In this document: positions 45,990 through 56,248 of the stretch, piece by piece
How the letters are laid out: each line of letters begins with the position of its first letter
Numbering within the stretch: position 1 is the stretch's first letter
Assembly: GCF_000169435.1 (NCBI RefSeq)
Contig: NZ_AAYB01000005.1
Location: 107,665 to 171,664 of the forward strand
Length of the DNA stretch: 64,000 nucleotides
Direction of reading: 5' to 3'
DNA from: Roseobacter sp. CCS2
Lineage (GTDB): Bacteria; Pseudomonadota; Alphaproteobacteria; Rhodobacterales; Rhodobacteraceae
The notes under the pieces: generated by a model
Database searches by the model: none
Told to the model about the DNA's origin: nothing
The model's input: only the letters and a program-made list of their open reading frames with translations
Made by a program: the position numbers and the translations under genes

Positions 45990-47306
45990 TTATTCAGACG
46001 GCGTGTTTTCCAATCCGACAGGCTTGCCAACCACCACAAAATGCAGGTTCTCTGGTTGAAGCAATTCAGCCGCGACCCGGTTTGCATCTTCCAGCGTCAC
46101 AGCCTCAACAAAATCGTTGCGGTTGGTTACATACTCTGGCGTTAGCCCGATCATCTGCATGCCAACCATGATCTTTGCGATCTCGGCGTTTCCGTCAAAC
46201 CGCAGCGGATACTCTCCTGTCATATAGGTCTTTGCGACTTCCAGTTCTTCTGCGGTGATCCCGTCCTCGGCCATCCGCGCCCATTCGCTGCGGGTGACTT
46301 CAATCGCCTCAGCAATCGTTTCATTGGACGAGGCTACCCTGCCCAACATCACCTCTGCATGGAACCGTGGCACCAGAAACGAACTGATCCCATAGGTCAG
46401 CCCGCGCTTTTCGCGTACTTCGGTCATCAGGCGCGATTCAAATCCGCCTGCACCCAAAACACGGTTCACGATCACAGCTGCGAAAAAGTCTTCATCATCG
46501 CGTTTCATACCGCCATGACCAAACAAAGCGACCGATTGCGGTGTATCGAAATCAACAACCGTGATGCCACCTGCCATATCGTAGGTAATGTTTTCTGGCA
46601 GGGGCGGCCCATCCTGCGGCAAATCACCTAAAAGATCATCCAGCAGACCGCCAACCGTCTCGGCTGTCGTATCGCCAACAACAGCGACATAAAGCCTGTC
46701 ACGAACCAAGGCATTGCGATGCGCATCGCGCATATCGTCCTGGGTCAGGTTGCCGACACTTTCAATCGTGCCTTCAATGGCTGAACCATAGGGGTGATCC
46801 CCGTAAGCGGCGGCGCTGAACGTATCGCTTGCGATGGTGTTGGGGCTTTTGGCGTCACTTGCGATGCCAGAGATGACTTGCGCGCGCACGCGGTCCAGCG
46901 CCTCTTGGTCAAAGCGCGGCTCAACCAGCGCCTGTCGCAACAGTGCGACGACATCTTCCTTGTTTTCGGTCAGGAAGCGCGCTGAGACTGAAATCGTATC
47001 GTCGGTTGCGCGAAAACTGATGCTTGCCGCAAGCTCCTCCAACTTTGCTTGAAATTCTTGCGCTGACATATCGCCAGAGCCTTCTTCCAGCAGACCTACC
47101 ATCAGGTTGGTCGCACCCCGTTTGCCGGGCAGGTCCAATACCGGGCCACCTTGAAACCGCAGTTCCAGTGCGACAAAGGGAATCTCGGGTTCCTCAACCA
47201 CCCAAGCGTTGATGCCGCCTGGGGATGTGACCTCCTTAATATCAATGTCTGCCCGCGCAGTTGTTGCGACAATGGTCAGGCACAAAGCAATCAGAATACG
47301 TCGCAT
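45990..47306 (-). CDS. M16-family peptidase-like protein, non-catalytic partner
   Basis: The 438-residue product has a signal peptide (MRRILIALCLTIVATTARA) and the M16 fold, but where active members have HxxEH this one reads ATNLMVGLLEEGSGD, so it cannot bind the catalytic zinc. It overlaps the preceding, active M16 gene by one base (TGATG). Such pairs form heterodimeric periplasmic peptidases like PqqL or mitochondrial MPP, with this half helping to bind substrate. Confidence 0.93.
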   Translation of the reverse strand: MRRILIALCLTIVATTARADIDIKEVTSPGGINAWVVEEPEIPFVALELRFQGGPVLDLPGKRGATNLMVGLLEEGSGDMSAQEFQAKLEELAASISFRATDDTISVSARFLTENKEDVVALLRQALVEPRFDQEALDRVRAQVISGIASDAKSPNTIASDTFSAAAYGDHPYGSAIEGTIESVGNLTQDDMRDAHRNALVRDRLYVAVVGDTTAETVGGLLDDLLGDLPQDGPPLPENITYDMAGGITVVDFDTPQSVALFGHGGMKRDDEDFFAAVIVNRVLGAGGFESRLMTEVREKRGLTYGISSFLVPRFHAEVMLGRVASSNETIAEAIEVTRSEWARMAEDGITAEELEVAKTYMTGEYPLRFDGNAEIAKIMVGMQMIGLTPEYVTNRNDFVEAVTLEDANRVAAELLQPENLHFVVVGKPVGLENTPSE

Positions 47307-48643
47307 CAGCGTGCCTCCTCTTGATCGGACACGACCCAGCCGGTGACGGCCTGATCCCGATTGAACACTTTGGCAGCGACCGCTTTGATGTCTTCTTCGG
47401 TCACGGATTGAAGGATATCAGGCCACGCTTGTACGTCTGCAACCGTAAGGCTTTGGGTCAGTGCCGCACCATACCGCTGCGCCAAACCCTGCACGTTATC
47501 AAGCGCGTAAACCTCTGACGCGCGCAATTGGGTGCGGATGCTTTCCATACGCGCAGGATCAATTTCGCCTTCCATGAAGGCGCTGATCACCTCGTCCATC
47601 GCCTCCTCTGCCTCTGACAAGGTGACGCCGTCAGCAGGAACCACAGCGAAAGAGAATGTCGCATCATCCAACCAGGACGCACTGTAGGACGCATTGGTGT
47701 AAATGGCGGTTTGTGTGTCAAACTGAAGCGCCTGACCTAATGCAGATGTAAACGGCGACCCGCCCAGTAATTCAGCCAGATAAACAAGCGCTGCGGCTTC
47801 GGTTTGCGCGCCCGGGTCACGTTCCGGCGCGAGGTAAGACCGTACCAGATAAGGCTGACTGACGCGCGCATCGACATAGGTGATCCGACGTTCGGCGCGT
47901 TGTGGTGGTTCTTGGGGGCGTTCGCGGACGGGCAGCTGATCTTCGGCAGGGATAACGCCATAGTATTGTTCGGCCAGTGCCAACACCTCGTCCGGCTGCA
48001 CATCGCCGGCGACAATCAGGATGGCATTGTTCGGCGCATAGTAAAGGTCGTAGAAATCCTGCGCATCTTGCAGATCAAGCTGCTCCATCTCGTGTTTCCA
48101 GCCGATAATTGGCACGCCGTAGCGATGGTTCTGAAACAGTGCTGCGCGGAATTGTTCACGCGCCAGCGCGTTGGCGCTGTTTTCGGTGCGCTGGTTGCGT
48201 TCTTCCAAAATGACGCCGCGCTCGCTTTCGACCTCTTCTGGGGTCAGAACAAGGTTGTTCATGCGATTGCTTTCCATCTGCATCATCAGTTCAAGCCGGT
48301 CAGCGGCAACGCGTTGGAAATAGGCGGTATAATCATAGCTGGTGAAGGCGTTGTCGCTGCCCCCATTGGCCGCAACAACAGACGAAAATTCGCCCGAAGC
48401 CAGTTCATTGGTGCCTTTAAACATAAGATGTTCAAGGAAATGGGCGATACCGGACACCCCTTCGGGTTCATCCGCTGACCCTACTTTGTACCACAGCATA
48501 TGCACGACAACCGGGGCGCGGTTGTCTTCGATCACCACAACCTCCATCCCGTTATCAAGTGTATAGGTCGTGACGTCTTCGGCCTGAGCGGCAACAGCCG
48601 ACATCATAATTGCCAGCGCGGCGAACAAACGTGTCATGGGCAT
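47306..48643 (-). CDS. M16-family zinc peptidase, catalytic partner
   Basis: The 445-residue product has a signal peptide (ending AAQAED) and the inverted zinc motif HFLEH in SGIAHFLEHLMFKGT, with the third ligand Glu in ESERGVILEERNQR. It should cut small peptides in the periplasm together with the partner encoded next. It is first of the pair. Confidence 0.95.
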   Translation of the reverse strand: MPMTRLFAALAIMMSAVAAQAEDVTTYTLDNGMEVVVIEDNRAPVVVHMLWYKVGSADEPEGVSGIAHFLEHLMFKGTNELASGEFSSVVAANGGSDNAFTSYDYTAYFQRVAADRLELMMQMESNRMNNLVLTPEEVESERGVILEERNQRTENSANALAREQFRAALFQNHRYGVPIIGWKHEMEQLDLQDAQDFYDLYYAPNNAILIVAGDVQPDEVLALAEQYYGVIPAEDQLPVRERPQEPPQRAERRITYVDARVSQPYLVRSYLAPERDPGAQTEAAALVYLAELLGGSPFTSALGQALQFDTQTAIYTNASYSASWLDDATFSFAVVPADGVTLSEAEEAMDEVISAFMEGEIDPARMESIRTQLRASEVYALDNVQGLAQRYGAALTQSLTVADVQAWPDILQSVTEEDIKAVAAKVFNRDQAVTGWVVSDQEEAR

Positions 48644-48722
48644 CCTTTTTTCAAATGACTGCCCCGATATCTACGCTGCTTTAGGCTTGGATCAAGTGAC
48701 CATACGCGGATGTGAGGTGTGG

Positions 48723-49520
48723 TTATTCGGTTTCATCTTCGTCGCAGACCCGGCGGAAGCGTCCATCCGGTGATCCGGCTGTCGTAATGACGCAGTTGTC
48801 ACCTAAACCGATACGCTCCAAAAAAGGTGTGCGTGCGGGCTCTGTTGCTTCGGCGGACCCTTCCGCGCCAGATGCCTGTTCGACATTGGTTTCATCGCCT
48901 TCGCAGACACGGCGCATGCGTCCGTCAGGCGATCCGGCTGTTGTGAATACACAGCCTTCACGTAAACCTAGACGCTCAAAGAAGGTGGCGTTTGCAGCGT
49001 CTCGTTCTTCGATGACCTCGGCAGGGATTTCTGCGACGGTGACGCCCGCTGCCTGCAATCGGGCGCGTTCGGCAGAGGCATCAAGCGCTTGCCGTCTGTA
49101 AGCAGGAAAGTAACGGTCGCGCCCAAGCGGGTTGAAAAAGTTCGACCGTCGTGCACGGTCCAGTTTGGCTTCGTCTTCTGCGGCCAAAACCGCCCGGATA
49201 TTGGGGTCTACGCCATAGCGGTTGGTTTGCGCAACAAGGGCTGCGTCGCCAGCAGGGATACCCCCTGCGATCTGGGCGGATGGTGATCCACCAAGCGCGC
49301 GAATGGCGTCAGCGTTTGGTGATGGATCGGTGCGGTTTGTGCCGCCGGGCGTAGGCGGCGGCAGGTCACGCGTTTGCGGAATTTCCAGCGGACCAAGGGG
49401 GATTACTGCAAATTCATCTGGGCCACCACCGGCAGATCGCAGGTCACGCAAGGGCCTGTCTGTGTTCCCACAGGCGGTCACCAAAATCAGGGCCAGAACG
49501 GAAAAAGAAAGCGCACGCAT
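48723..49520 (-). CDS. DUF3035 lipoprotein with two tandem Cys-pair repeats
   Basis: The 265-residue product has a lipobox (VTACGN, Cys near 17) and an N-terminal DUF3035 part (RDLRSAGGGPDEFAVIPLGPLEIP). Its last third holds two copies of a roughly 35-residue unit: FFERLGLREGCVFTTAGSP with DGRMRRVC, and FLERIGLGDNCVITTAGSP with DGRFRRVC, each followed by an acidic stretch. The two Cys of each unit could form a disulfide. DUF3035 proteins lie next to lspA, which cleaves lipoprotein signals. Function unknown. Confidence 0.85.
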   Translation of the reverse strand: MRALSFSVLALILVTACGNTDRPLRDLRSAGGGPDEFAVIPLGPLEIPQTRDLPPPTPGGTNRTDPSPNADAIRALGGSPSAQIAGGIPAGDAALVAQTNRYGVDPNIRAVLAAEDEAKLDRARRSNFFNPLGRDRYFPAYRRQALDASAERARLQAAGVTVAEIPAEVIEERDAANATFFERLGLREGCVFTTAGSPDGRMRRVCEGDETNVEQASGAEGSAEATEPARTPFLERIGLGDNCVITTAGSPDGRFRRVCDEDETE

Positions 49521-49570
49521 GATAAATCCCTCAGGGTGTTGTCAGTGTGTATCCCATGGCTGTCAGGACG

Positions 49571-50077
49571 TCACGCTGATTTCTTTTTGTCATCGGCAAG
49601 GAAGGCAAGCCCGATGGCGCCGATGAAAATACAGATATCAGCCACGTTGAACGAAAACGGGTTGTTGAACCCACAGCATGACATATTCAGGAAATCCGCG
49701 ACTGCCCCGTAAAAGAACCGGTCAATCACATTGCCCATCGCCCCACCGATCAGCAATCCGCCAGAGATATAGACCCATTTGGTTCCGCCAACCTTGTTCA
49801 GCCACCAGATGACCGCGGCTGTGATCGTGAATGCTACCCCGATCAGGACCCAGCGCATGTCATAGTCGGCGAACAGTCCGAAATTGACGCCGCGGTTCCA
49901 TGCCATGCGCAGCACTAGGAAGGGTGGAAACACCTCAACCAATGGGGGATAAGGCAGTTGATCTGACGGTACGGTGACTTGCGCCCATTTTAGTCCGAAG
50001 ACGTTGAACAGCACATAGAATTTGATCACCTGATCAAGCAGAAAAATCCAGAATGCTGTCATGAACATCAATCGCAT
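49571..50077 (-). CDS. lspA: Lipoprotein signal peptidase (signal peptidase II)
   Basis: From ATG 50077 (AGGAG site 7 bases upstream) the product is 168 residues with four membrane helices. The catalytic regions are MAWNRGVNFGLF and GNVIDRFFYGAVADFL, holding the two Asp. It removes signal peptides of prolipoproteins after lipidation. A longer frame to 50140 lies inside purH. Products in the window that need it include LptE, DUF3576, DUF3035 and the Wza-like protein. Confidence 0.95.
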   Translation of the reverse strand: MRLMFMTAFWIFLLDQVIKFYVLFNVFGLKWAQVTVPSDQLPYPPLVEVFPPFLVLRMAWNRGVNFGLFADYDMRWVLIGVAFTITAAVIWWLNKVGGTKWVYISGGLLIGGAMGNVIDRFFYGAVADFLNMSCCGFNNPFSFNVADICIFIGAIGLAFLADDKKKSA

Positions 50078-50087
50078 TGCTGTGCTC

Positions 50088-51677
50088 CTAGTGCCGGAAG
50101 TGGCGCATGCCGGTAAAGACCATGGCGATGCCGGCCTCATCCGCTACCGCGATCACCTCGTCATCGCGCATCGACCCGCCAGGTTGGATCACACAAGTCG
50201 CCCCCGCTGCTGCGGCTTCCATCAAACCGTCAGCGAAAGGAAAGAATGCGTCGGATGCAACGGCTGATCCTTTGGTCAGTGGTTCAGGCAAACCCATTGC
50301 TTCAGCCATGCGTTCAGCCTTTTTCGCCGCGATCAATGCACTGTCGAGGCGCGACATCTGGCCTGCGCCAACGCCCACGGTCGCCTTGTCTTTCACGTAG
50401 ACAATCGCGTTGGATTTAACGTGCTTGGCAACTTTCCAAGCAAACAGCAGGTCCGCCATTTGGTCGTCCGTCGGGGCAACTTTGGTCACAACCTGCAGAT
50501 CATCCATCCCGACAAAGCCGGTGTCCTTGTCCTGCACCAACATACCACCCGCCACTTGGCGGTAGGTTGTGATCGGGGCTTTCACATCCGGCAGGCCATC
50601 AGTTGTCAGCAGGCGCAGGTTTTTCTTGGCCGCAAACACGGCCTTCGCGGCGTCCGATGCGCCGGGCGCGATCACAACTTCTGTGAAAATCTCGACAATT
50701 GCTTTTGCGGTGTCTTCATCCAGTGGCTGGTTCAGCGCGACAATGCCGCCGAACGCGCTGGTGCGGTCGCAGTTAAATGCGTTCTGATAAGCCGCAAGCA
50801 AAGTCGCGCCGCGTGCCACACCGCAAGGGTTGGCGTGTTTGATGATCGCCACGGCAGGGCTATCCGCAGGATCGAACTCGGCCACCAGTTCAAAGGCGGC
50901 ATCGGTGTCGTTGATGTTATTGTAGGATAGTTCCTTGCCTTGGTGCTGCACAGCGGTTGCCACACCCGGACGGTTTGTGCCGTCGGTATAAAACGCAGCT
51001 GACTGGTGGCTGTTTTCACCGTACCGCATGGTCTGCTTATAGGTGCCGCTGAAAGACCGACGACGCGGTGTTTCTGCCCCAATCGCGCCCGCCATCCAAG
51101 TGCTAACCGCCGTGTCATAGGCGGCAGTGCGGGCATAGGCGGTTTGGGCCAAACGCTGGCGCAGCGCGAGGGTGGTTTGCCCGTCATGTGCCTCTAGTTC
51201 AGCTAGCAGTGCGTCATAGTCCTCAACATCCGTGACCACGTTCACAAAGGCATGGTTCTTAGCCGCAGAGCGGATCATTGCAGGGCCACCAATGTCGATG
51301 TTTTCAATGCATGTATCGAAATCCGCGCCTTTAGCTACGGTTTCTTCAAATGGATAAAGGTTCACGACCAGCAGATCGATGGGCCCGATGTTATGTTCAA
51401 CCATCGCATCGCGGTGCCCTTCCAGATCACGGCGCGCCAGCAATCCGCCATGTACAACAGGATGCAGCGTCTTCACCCGCCCATCCATCATTTCAGGGAA
51501 ACCTGTCACATCCGCCACATCGCGCACCTCAAGGCCCGCATCGCGCAGCGCTTTGGCTGACCCCCCAGTGGACAGCAATTCAACCCCACGCGCAGCAAGC
51601 GCACGGCCAAGGTCAATCAACCCGGTTTTGTCAGATACAGAAAGCAGGGCGCGGCGCAGCGGGGCAAGATTGGTCAT
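50088..51677 (-). CDS. purH: AICAR transformylase / IMP cyclohydrolase
   Basis: The 529-residue bifunctional enzyme starts with the MGS-like IMP cyclohydrolase domain ([20 protein letters not shown]). The AICAR transformylase domain follows, with KHANPCGVA and [18 protein letters not shown]. It carries out the last two steps of purine synthesis. The ATG has an AAAGGA site. It precedes lspA by about 10 bp. Confidence 0.97.
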   Translation of the reverse strand: MTNLAPLRRALLSVSDKTGLIDLGRALAARGVELLSTGGSAKALRDAGLEVRDVADVTGFPEMMDGRVKTLHPVVHGGLLARRDLEGHRDAMVEHNIGPIDLLVVNLYPFEETVAKGADFDTCIENIDIGGPAMIRSAAKNHAFVNVVTDVEDYDALLAELEAHDGQTTLALRQRLAQTAYARTAAYDTAVSTWMAGAIGAETPRRRSFSGTYKQTMRYGENSHQSAAFYTDGTNRPGVATAVQHQGKELSYNNINDTDAAFELVAEFDPADSPAVAIIKHANPCGVARGATLLAAYQNAFNCDRTSAFGGIVALNQPLDEDTAKAIVEIFTEVVIAPGASDAAKAVFAAKKNLRLLTTDGLPDVKAPITTYRQVAGGMLVQDKDTGFVGMDDLQVVTKVAPTDDQMADLLFAWKVAKHVKSNAIVYVKDKATVGVGAGQMSRLDSALIAAKKAERMAEAMGLPEPLTKGSAVASDAFFPFADGLMEAAAAGATCVIQPGGSMRDDEVIAVADEAGIAMVFTGMRHFRH

Positions 51678-51694
51678 GGTGGTCCTTTGATCGG

Positions 51695-53464
51695 CTAATC
51701 TATCGCGTCCAATGGATCGGCCTTTGCAAAGTCACGCACAGCGGTAGGCGTGTCTTGGGTTTTGGCCAAGGACCAACGGACACGCGTCGCATAGGCCATT
51801 GTGCGCCTAGATAAAACCACCTGTTGGGTGGGAATGGGCTTTAATTGCCGGTTTTGCAGATAAACAGACGGTGCAAGGCTGAGTTTTGTCGTTGCATCAT
51901 GGCGCAATTGCCAGACTTCCCCTGATTTGAGGGTCAGTGACACGGTCGTGCGATCCACATCAATGGCCGGCACCACATCAGGATGCAGATGAAAGCGGAT
52001 GATAAACGGCATTCCGCCAGATGTTTGCGCGGTCGCGAACGCAGTCTCGTCTTCGGGGCCAAGGGTGGTCAGCAGATCCTTACCCTCTAACGTGCGCCCG
52101 TCTGCGGACAGCTGCAGAATACGTGCATGGGTCAGACCATGCGAGGCTTGATAACCGTTATGCGACATCTCAAGCTTGCGGTCGTCTGCGTAAGAGCATT
52201 GGACCAGCGTGGGCAGTTCTGTCAGCAGTTCATCCCCGTTCGCCAAACGCCCCTTCGGACCCAGGTGAGAGGACGATACGCCCTCGATCATCGTTGTTGA
52301 ATGGCTGGGTGTCGCCCGGCTGGCGCGCCGCCATTCGTCACCAAAGCGCGCACCAGAACCGCAGTTGACAATCATCGGGCGGCGGCCAGAGGTCAGTTCA
52401 AACCCCAAAGTACTGGCATGTGCCGCGACCGAAGCTGCACCCGCAGGTGGGGCGGCGGCATCGACGATTACCGTTGTGCGGCCCGCGGCCAACCGGGCAT
52501 AGCCCATGCGGGTGTCCTGCGCGGGGCGTGCTTTGATGCCTGATGCAAAAAGAGCTGCATCCAGACGCCCGCCAATCCCTTCGCCACCGCCATGAAAGCG
52601 GGCAAGACTGCCATCGGCATGACGTAAAACGCGCAAAGTTGGCACCAGGCGCGCGACAGCCTCTGTAATCTCGGTCGGGACCGTGCGACCGGCATCGCGC
52701 AGTGTTTGCATCGTCCAGTTCAGCAGGCTGAGGATATCCAGCAGGTCTTGTGGTTTGCGGGTTTCAATGGCCCCGTCAGGCCCGATCTGCGTGGCGCAAT
52801 CCTGTGCCAGCGCCGCAATGGCGGGTTCGGCATGCCGGTCCATGCTTTTAAGCGACAGGCTGGCATAGATCATCCCGGCCAACGCATCAAACCGGCGTAA
52901 ACCGCGTGTTGTGTGCCAGCGGCGCGACAGGAACAGCGTTTGCCGCGCGAGGCTTTGGAAAAACTGCGCTGAGGCGTATTTGTCATGCCCGCGCAGCAGG
53001 AATGGGCCGTGGTTGATCCAACGCATCAGGCGGCGTCCGGTGATGCCGGGGGTCCAGCCATCGCCATGCCCTTTGCCGTAGGTGTCGATCCAGCCAAACA
53101 CCCACTTTTGCGCCAACGCGCGGGCCTGTGCGTCACCAACGGCGGCCAGATCATCCAGCCATGCACATCCGTGGATTTCATCAGCGACCTCGGGGTAGGC
53201 CGCAGCAATATCCCAGATCGTGTAACTGCGCCCTTCAACGAAAAGGCCAGAAAACAGGAACTGCCCCGCAATCAGTTGTTGGCCACGCGCAAGGACGCCA
53301 ATGGTGCGCGGTTCGGGAACAGACACAAATTCAGTCGCTAATGCCGCCCGCGCCGCGCGCCGCGCGTGCCAGCGATGCATAAAGCGCGTGCGCTTTTCCT
53401 GCCATGTGATTGCTTTGGCCAATGCCTGTAGCCTTAATTGCGCGCATAAGATGCGGTTTTGCAC
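51695..53464 (-). CDS. Heparinase II/III-family protein
   Basis: The 589-residue product has an N-terminal alpha-helical toroid ([33 protein letters not shown]) and a C-terminal heparinase II/III beta domain ([36 protein letters not shown]). Members of this roseobacterial group lie between rsmB and purH and may be polysaccharide lyases or cell-envelope enzymes, with unknown substrate. The GTG at 53464 lacks a ribosome binding site; ATG 53380 is an alternative. Confidence 0.85.
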   Translation of the reverse strand: MQNRILCAQLRLQALAKAITWQEKRTRFMHRWHARRAARAALATEFVSVPEPRTIGVLARGQQLIAGQFLFSGLFVEGRSYTIWDIAAAYPEVADEIHGCAWLDDLAAVGDAQARALAQKWVFGWIDTYGKGHGDGWTPGITGRRLMRWINHGPFLLRGHDKYASAQFFQSLARQTLFLSRRWHTTRGLRRFDALAGMIYASLSLKSMDRHAEPAIAALAQDCATQIGPDGAIETRKPQDLLDILSLLNWTMQTLRDAGRTVPTEITEAVARLVPTLRVLRHADGSLARFHGGGEGIGGRLDAALFASGIKARPAQDTRMGYARLAAGRTTVIVDAAAPPAGAASVAAHASTLGFELTSGRRPMIVNCGSGARFGDEWRRASRATPSHSTTMIEGVSSSHLGPKGRLANGDELLTELPTLVQCSYADDRKLEMSHNGYQASHGLTHARILQLSADGRTLEGKDLLTTLGPEDETAFATAQTSGGMPFIIRFHLHPDVVPAIDVDRTTVSLTLKSGEVWQLRHDATTKLSLAPSVYLQNRQLKPIPTQQVVLSRRTMAYATRVRWSLAKTQDTPTAVRDFAKADPLDAID

Positions 53465-53491
53465 AAACCATAGAAAAAGCCTGACGCTAAG

Positions 53492-54766
53492 TCACGCAGG
53501 CTTTCGCATGACCGCCATATAGAAACCATCCATCCCACCGATATCAGCCCAATAGTCCGGGCGCAGGCGCAGCCCGCCTTCATCCGTGATCCAGTCTGGG
53601 TTGACGCCGTTGATCCGCAATGCGTCGGCGTCGATGGTCAGGCCGGGATGCCGCGCAAGCGCCTCTTCCGCCTGCACTTCGCCTTCATCAGGTAACAGTG
53701 AGCACGTGCAAAAAACCAGACGGCCGCCAGGTTTTAGTAAGGTCAGCGCATGATCTATCATCGCCTCTTGCTGGTCGATCAGCGCGCCAAATTCGGACCC
53801 GTCCTTTGCATAAGGCAAATCCGGGTGTCGCCGGATCGTGCCAGTGGCAGAGCATGGGGCGTCCAGCAAAACGGCATCAAATCCGTCTTGTTCAAAGGTG
53901 AAGGCGTCACTCACAACGCAGTCCGCCTTCAGGCCAACGCGGGTCAGGTTTTCGCCAATCCGTTCCATCCGTTTTTCTGAGATATCGACGGCGGTCACTT
54001 GCGCACCCAAGGCGGCCAATTGCATCGCTTTGCCGCCCGGCGCGGCGCAAAGGTCCAGAACTTTTAGGCCCGTCACATCACCCAGCAGTTTCACAGGGAT
54101 AGCTGCTGCGGCATCCTGTACCCACCAATCGCCTGTCGCATAGCCTTTGAGGGTCGACACCTGCCCGGCGTTTTGCAGGCGCACTGACCCGGTGGGTAAG
54201 ACCGTCCCATCCAGCGCTTTGGCAACGGCGGCGGCATCGACCTTCACTGATAAATCCAACGGCGCGCCAGCGAAATGCGCAGCTTCCATGGCTGCCACAG
54301 CATCACGCCCCCAAGCTGCCACCAATGGCTGCCGTAACCATCCCGGTGTCAGCGGTATGGCGCGTTTGTTCCACCCCTCGGGTCCTTCGGCGGCAATCTT
54401 GCGCAACACCGCGTTGGTCAGCCCCTTCATTGCTTGCGTGCGCTTGTTGCGGGCGACAATTTCGACATAGGCGTTCACCACGCCATGCGCGGCTTCCCCG
54501 CTGCATAATTCAATAACGCCAAGACGCAGCGCGTTCATCACATGATCCGGCGGTGTCTTCTTCAGGTAAGGCTTGAGCATCCGGTCAGCACGGTCCAAAC
54601 CGCGTAAGGTTTCCGTCGCAAGGCGCTGGGCGCGTGCACGGTCGTCGTTTTCCAGCCGGGCCAGCGCCCCACCACCGATCAGTTCCGCCATCAAACGGCC
54701 TTCGCCTGTGATTTGCATCAGCAGATGATGGGCAGAGCGGCGGGCGGGCAAACCTGTCTGGGTCAT
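53492..54766 (-). CDS. rsmB: 16S rRNA (cytosine-967-C5)-methyltransferase
   Basis: From ATG 54766 the product is 424 residues: an N-terminal NusB-like RNA-binding domain (LGVIELCSGEAAHGVVNAYVE) and a Rossmann methyltransferase domain with SAM motif LCAAPGGKAMQLA, DAPCSATGTIRRHPD and the nucleophilic Cys in CTCSLLPDEGE. An upstream in-frame extension runs into the divergent gene region and is not used. Confidence 0.92.
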   Translation of the reverse strand: MTQTGLPARRSAHHLLMQITGEGRLMAELIGGGALARLENDDRARAQRLATETLRGLDRADRMLKPYLKKTPPDHVMNALRLGVIELCSGEAAHGVVNAYVEIVARNKRTQAMKGLTNAVLRKIAAEGPEGWNKRAIPLTPGWLRQPLVAAWGRDAVAAMEAAHFAGAPLDLSVKVDAAAVAKALDGTVLPTGSVRLQNAGQVSTLKGYATGDWWVQDAAAAIPVKLLGDVTGLKVLDLCAAPGGKAMQLAALGAQVTAVDISEKRMERIGENLTRVGLKADCVVSDAFTFEQDGFDAVLLDAPCSATGTIRRHPDLPYAKDGSEFGALIDQQEAMIDHALTLLKPGGRLVFCTCSLLPDEGEVQAEEALARHPGLTIDADALRINGVNPDWITDEGGLRLRPDYWADIGGMDGFYMAVMRKPA

Positions 54767-54838
54767 GGATGTCTCACTTGAAGCTGGGTGCGCGGGACGT
54801 ATATCAATCGTAGTGTATCGACAAGGAGGGTGCCGCCC

Positions 54839-55015
54839 GTGACCGATCAGCCCAAAGACCTGCCAGCCGCAGCCCAACGCGCCTTGGCCGAGGCCGAAGA
54901 ACGCCGCAAAAAGGCTGATGCGCAGACGCTGCCACCCGAATTGGGCGGGCGCGACGGGCCAGAACCTGTGCGCTACGGCGATTGGGAGAAGAAGGGCCTT
55001 GCCATTGATTTCTGA
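54839..55015 (+). CDS. DUF1674 / SDHAF4-like succinate dehydrogenase assembly factor
   Basis: From GTG 54839, which has an AAGGAGG site 9 bases upstream, the product is 58 residues. It ends with the family mark GPEPVRYGDWEKKGLAIDF. The mitochondrial relative SDHAF4 binds flavinylated SdhA and protects it during assembly of complex II; the same role is inferred here. It starts divergently from rsmB. Confidence 0.85.
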   Translation: MTDQPKDLPAAAQRALAEAEERRKKADAQTLPPELGGRDGPEPVRYGDWEKKGLAIDF

Positions 55016-55119
55016 TGATCTGGGCCGCCTTGCAATTATCCACTTATCTTAACAAGCAAGCGCTGTTGCCTGTGTCTTTTGCGGTGTAGGTTAGTCTGGT
55101 TGCTCGAAAGGAATCAGAT

Positions 55120-56232
55120 TTGTTCGCCCAAAGATGTGTTGCCGCCATTGCTTGTGTTGCCCTTGCCAGTTGCGGTCTGCCCCGCGGTGCTGGTTTCCAG
55201 TCAGAGGTTTTGGCCGCGTCGAACGCCAACACGGCCGCTGAAGGCGAAGAACCGGTCTATGATTTCACCGTTTATGAGGTGAACCGCAACACCCTGCCGG
55301 TCTTGCAAGGATGGCCGGCGACAGGTGGCGAAACCCTGCTGTGGATCGTGGCGCAGGAACAGCCCGCATCGCTGTCGATTGCCACGGGCGACACTGTGCA
55401 GGTCACGATCTGGGACGCCGAAGAAAACTCGATCTTCGGGGCCACTGGTGTGACCCCTTTGCAGCCCGAAGCCGTCAGCGCAGATGGCCGGATTTTTGTA
55501 CCCTACATTGGCGATCTGCGCGTGGCTGGCATGTCGCCCAGCACCGCGCGCCAGCGCATCGAAGAAGAGCTGATCCGCACAGTGCCGTCTGCACAGGTGC
55601 AATTATCTGTCGAACCGGGGCGGTCGAATACGGCCAATCTGGCGTCTGGTTTTGCCGCGCCCGGCCTATACCCGCTGTTGGATCGGAACGTGAAAATCCT
55701 TGATCTGTTTTCGCAGGCTGGCGGGCCGAACCCAGAACTGAACTCGCCGCAGGTTCGTCTGGTCCGCGGGTCGCGTACATTCGGTATTCCGTTTGAACGG
55801 CTTTTGCGTGATCCACGCGCCAATATTGCCATACGTGGCGGCGATCGAATTTATATTGAGGATGACAACCGCAAATTTATTACTCTTGGTGCCACTGGGA
55901 CCCAGACCATTGTCGATTTCCCCGAGGTTGAATTATCCGCACTCGAAGCGCTTGCTTTGATTGGCGGGGTCAATGCAGGCAGCGCCAATCCCGAAGGTAT
56001 TTTGATCTTACGTGAATATGCCCCCAGCGCTGTCGCTGATGGGATTGTCGGCCCCCCGCAAGAACGGGTGGTCTTTAACATTGATCTGACCAGCGCGGAT
56101 GGCTTGTTTTCGGCCAGCAATTTCATGCTGGAAGGTGACGATCTGATCTACGGCACCGAAAGCGTGCTCGGTTCGGCGCTGACATTGGTCAGCCTTACCA
56201 ATACGATTTCTGGGCTGGCCAATAGAAACTAG
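55120..56232 (+). CDS. Wza/KpsD-like polysaccharide export lipoprotein
   Basis: The 370-residue product starts at TTG 55120 (AAAGGA site at 7 bases spacing) and has a lipobox (ALASCGL, Cys near 19). It contains a poly-export domain (LSIATGDTVQVTIWDAEENS; GDLRVAGMSPSTARQRIEEEL) and SLBB-type repeats further on (LYPLLDRNVKILDLFSQAGGP; VELSALEALALIGGVNAG). Such proteins form the outer-membrane channel for capsule or exopolysaccharide. The sugar-nucleotide genes about 2.4-8 kb downstream fit this role. Confidence 0.9.
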   Translation: MFAQRCVAAIACVALASCGLPRGAGFQSEVLAASNANTAAEGEEPVYDFTVYEVNRNTLPVLQGWPATGGETLLWIVAQEQPASLSIATGDTVQVTIWDAEENSIFGATGVTPLQPEAVSADGRIFVPYIGDLRVAGMSPSTARQRIEEELIRTVPSAQVQLSVEPGRSNTANLASGFAAPGLYPLLDRNVKILDLFSQAGGPNPELNSPQVRLVRGSRTFGIPFERLLRDPRANIAIRGGDRIYIEDDNRKFITLGATGTQTIVDFPEVELSALEALALIGGVNAGSANPEGILILREYAPSAVADGIVGPPQERVVFNIDLTSADGLFSASNFMLEGDDLIYGTESVLGSALTLVSLTNTISGLANRN

Positions 56233-56248
56233 GGCCAAGACCCCGGGC

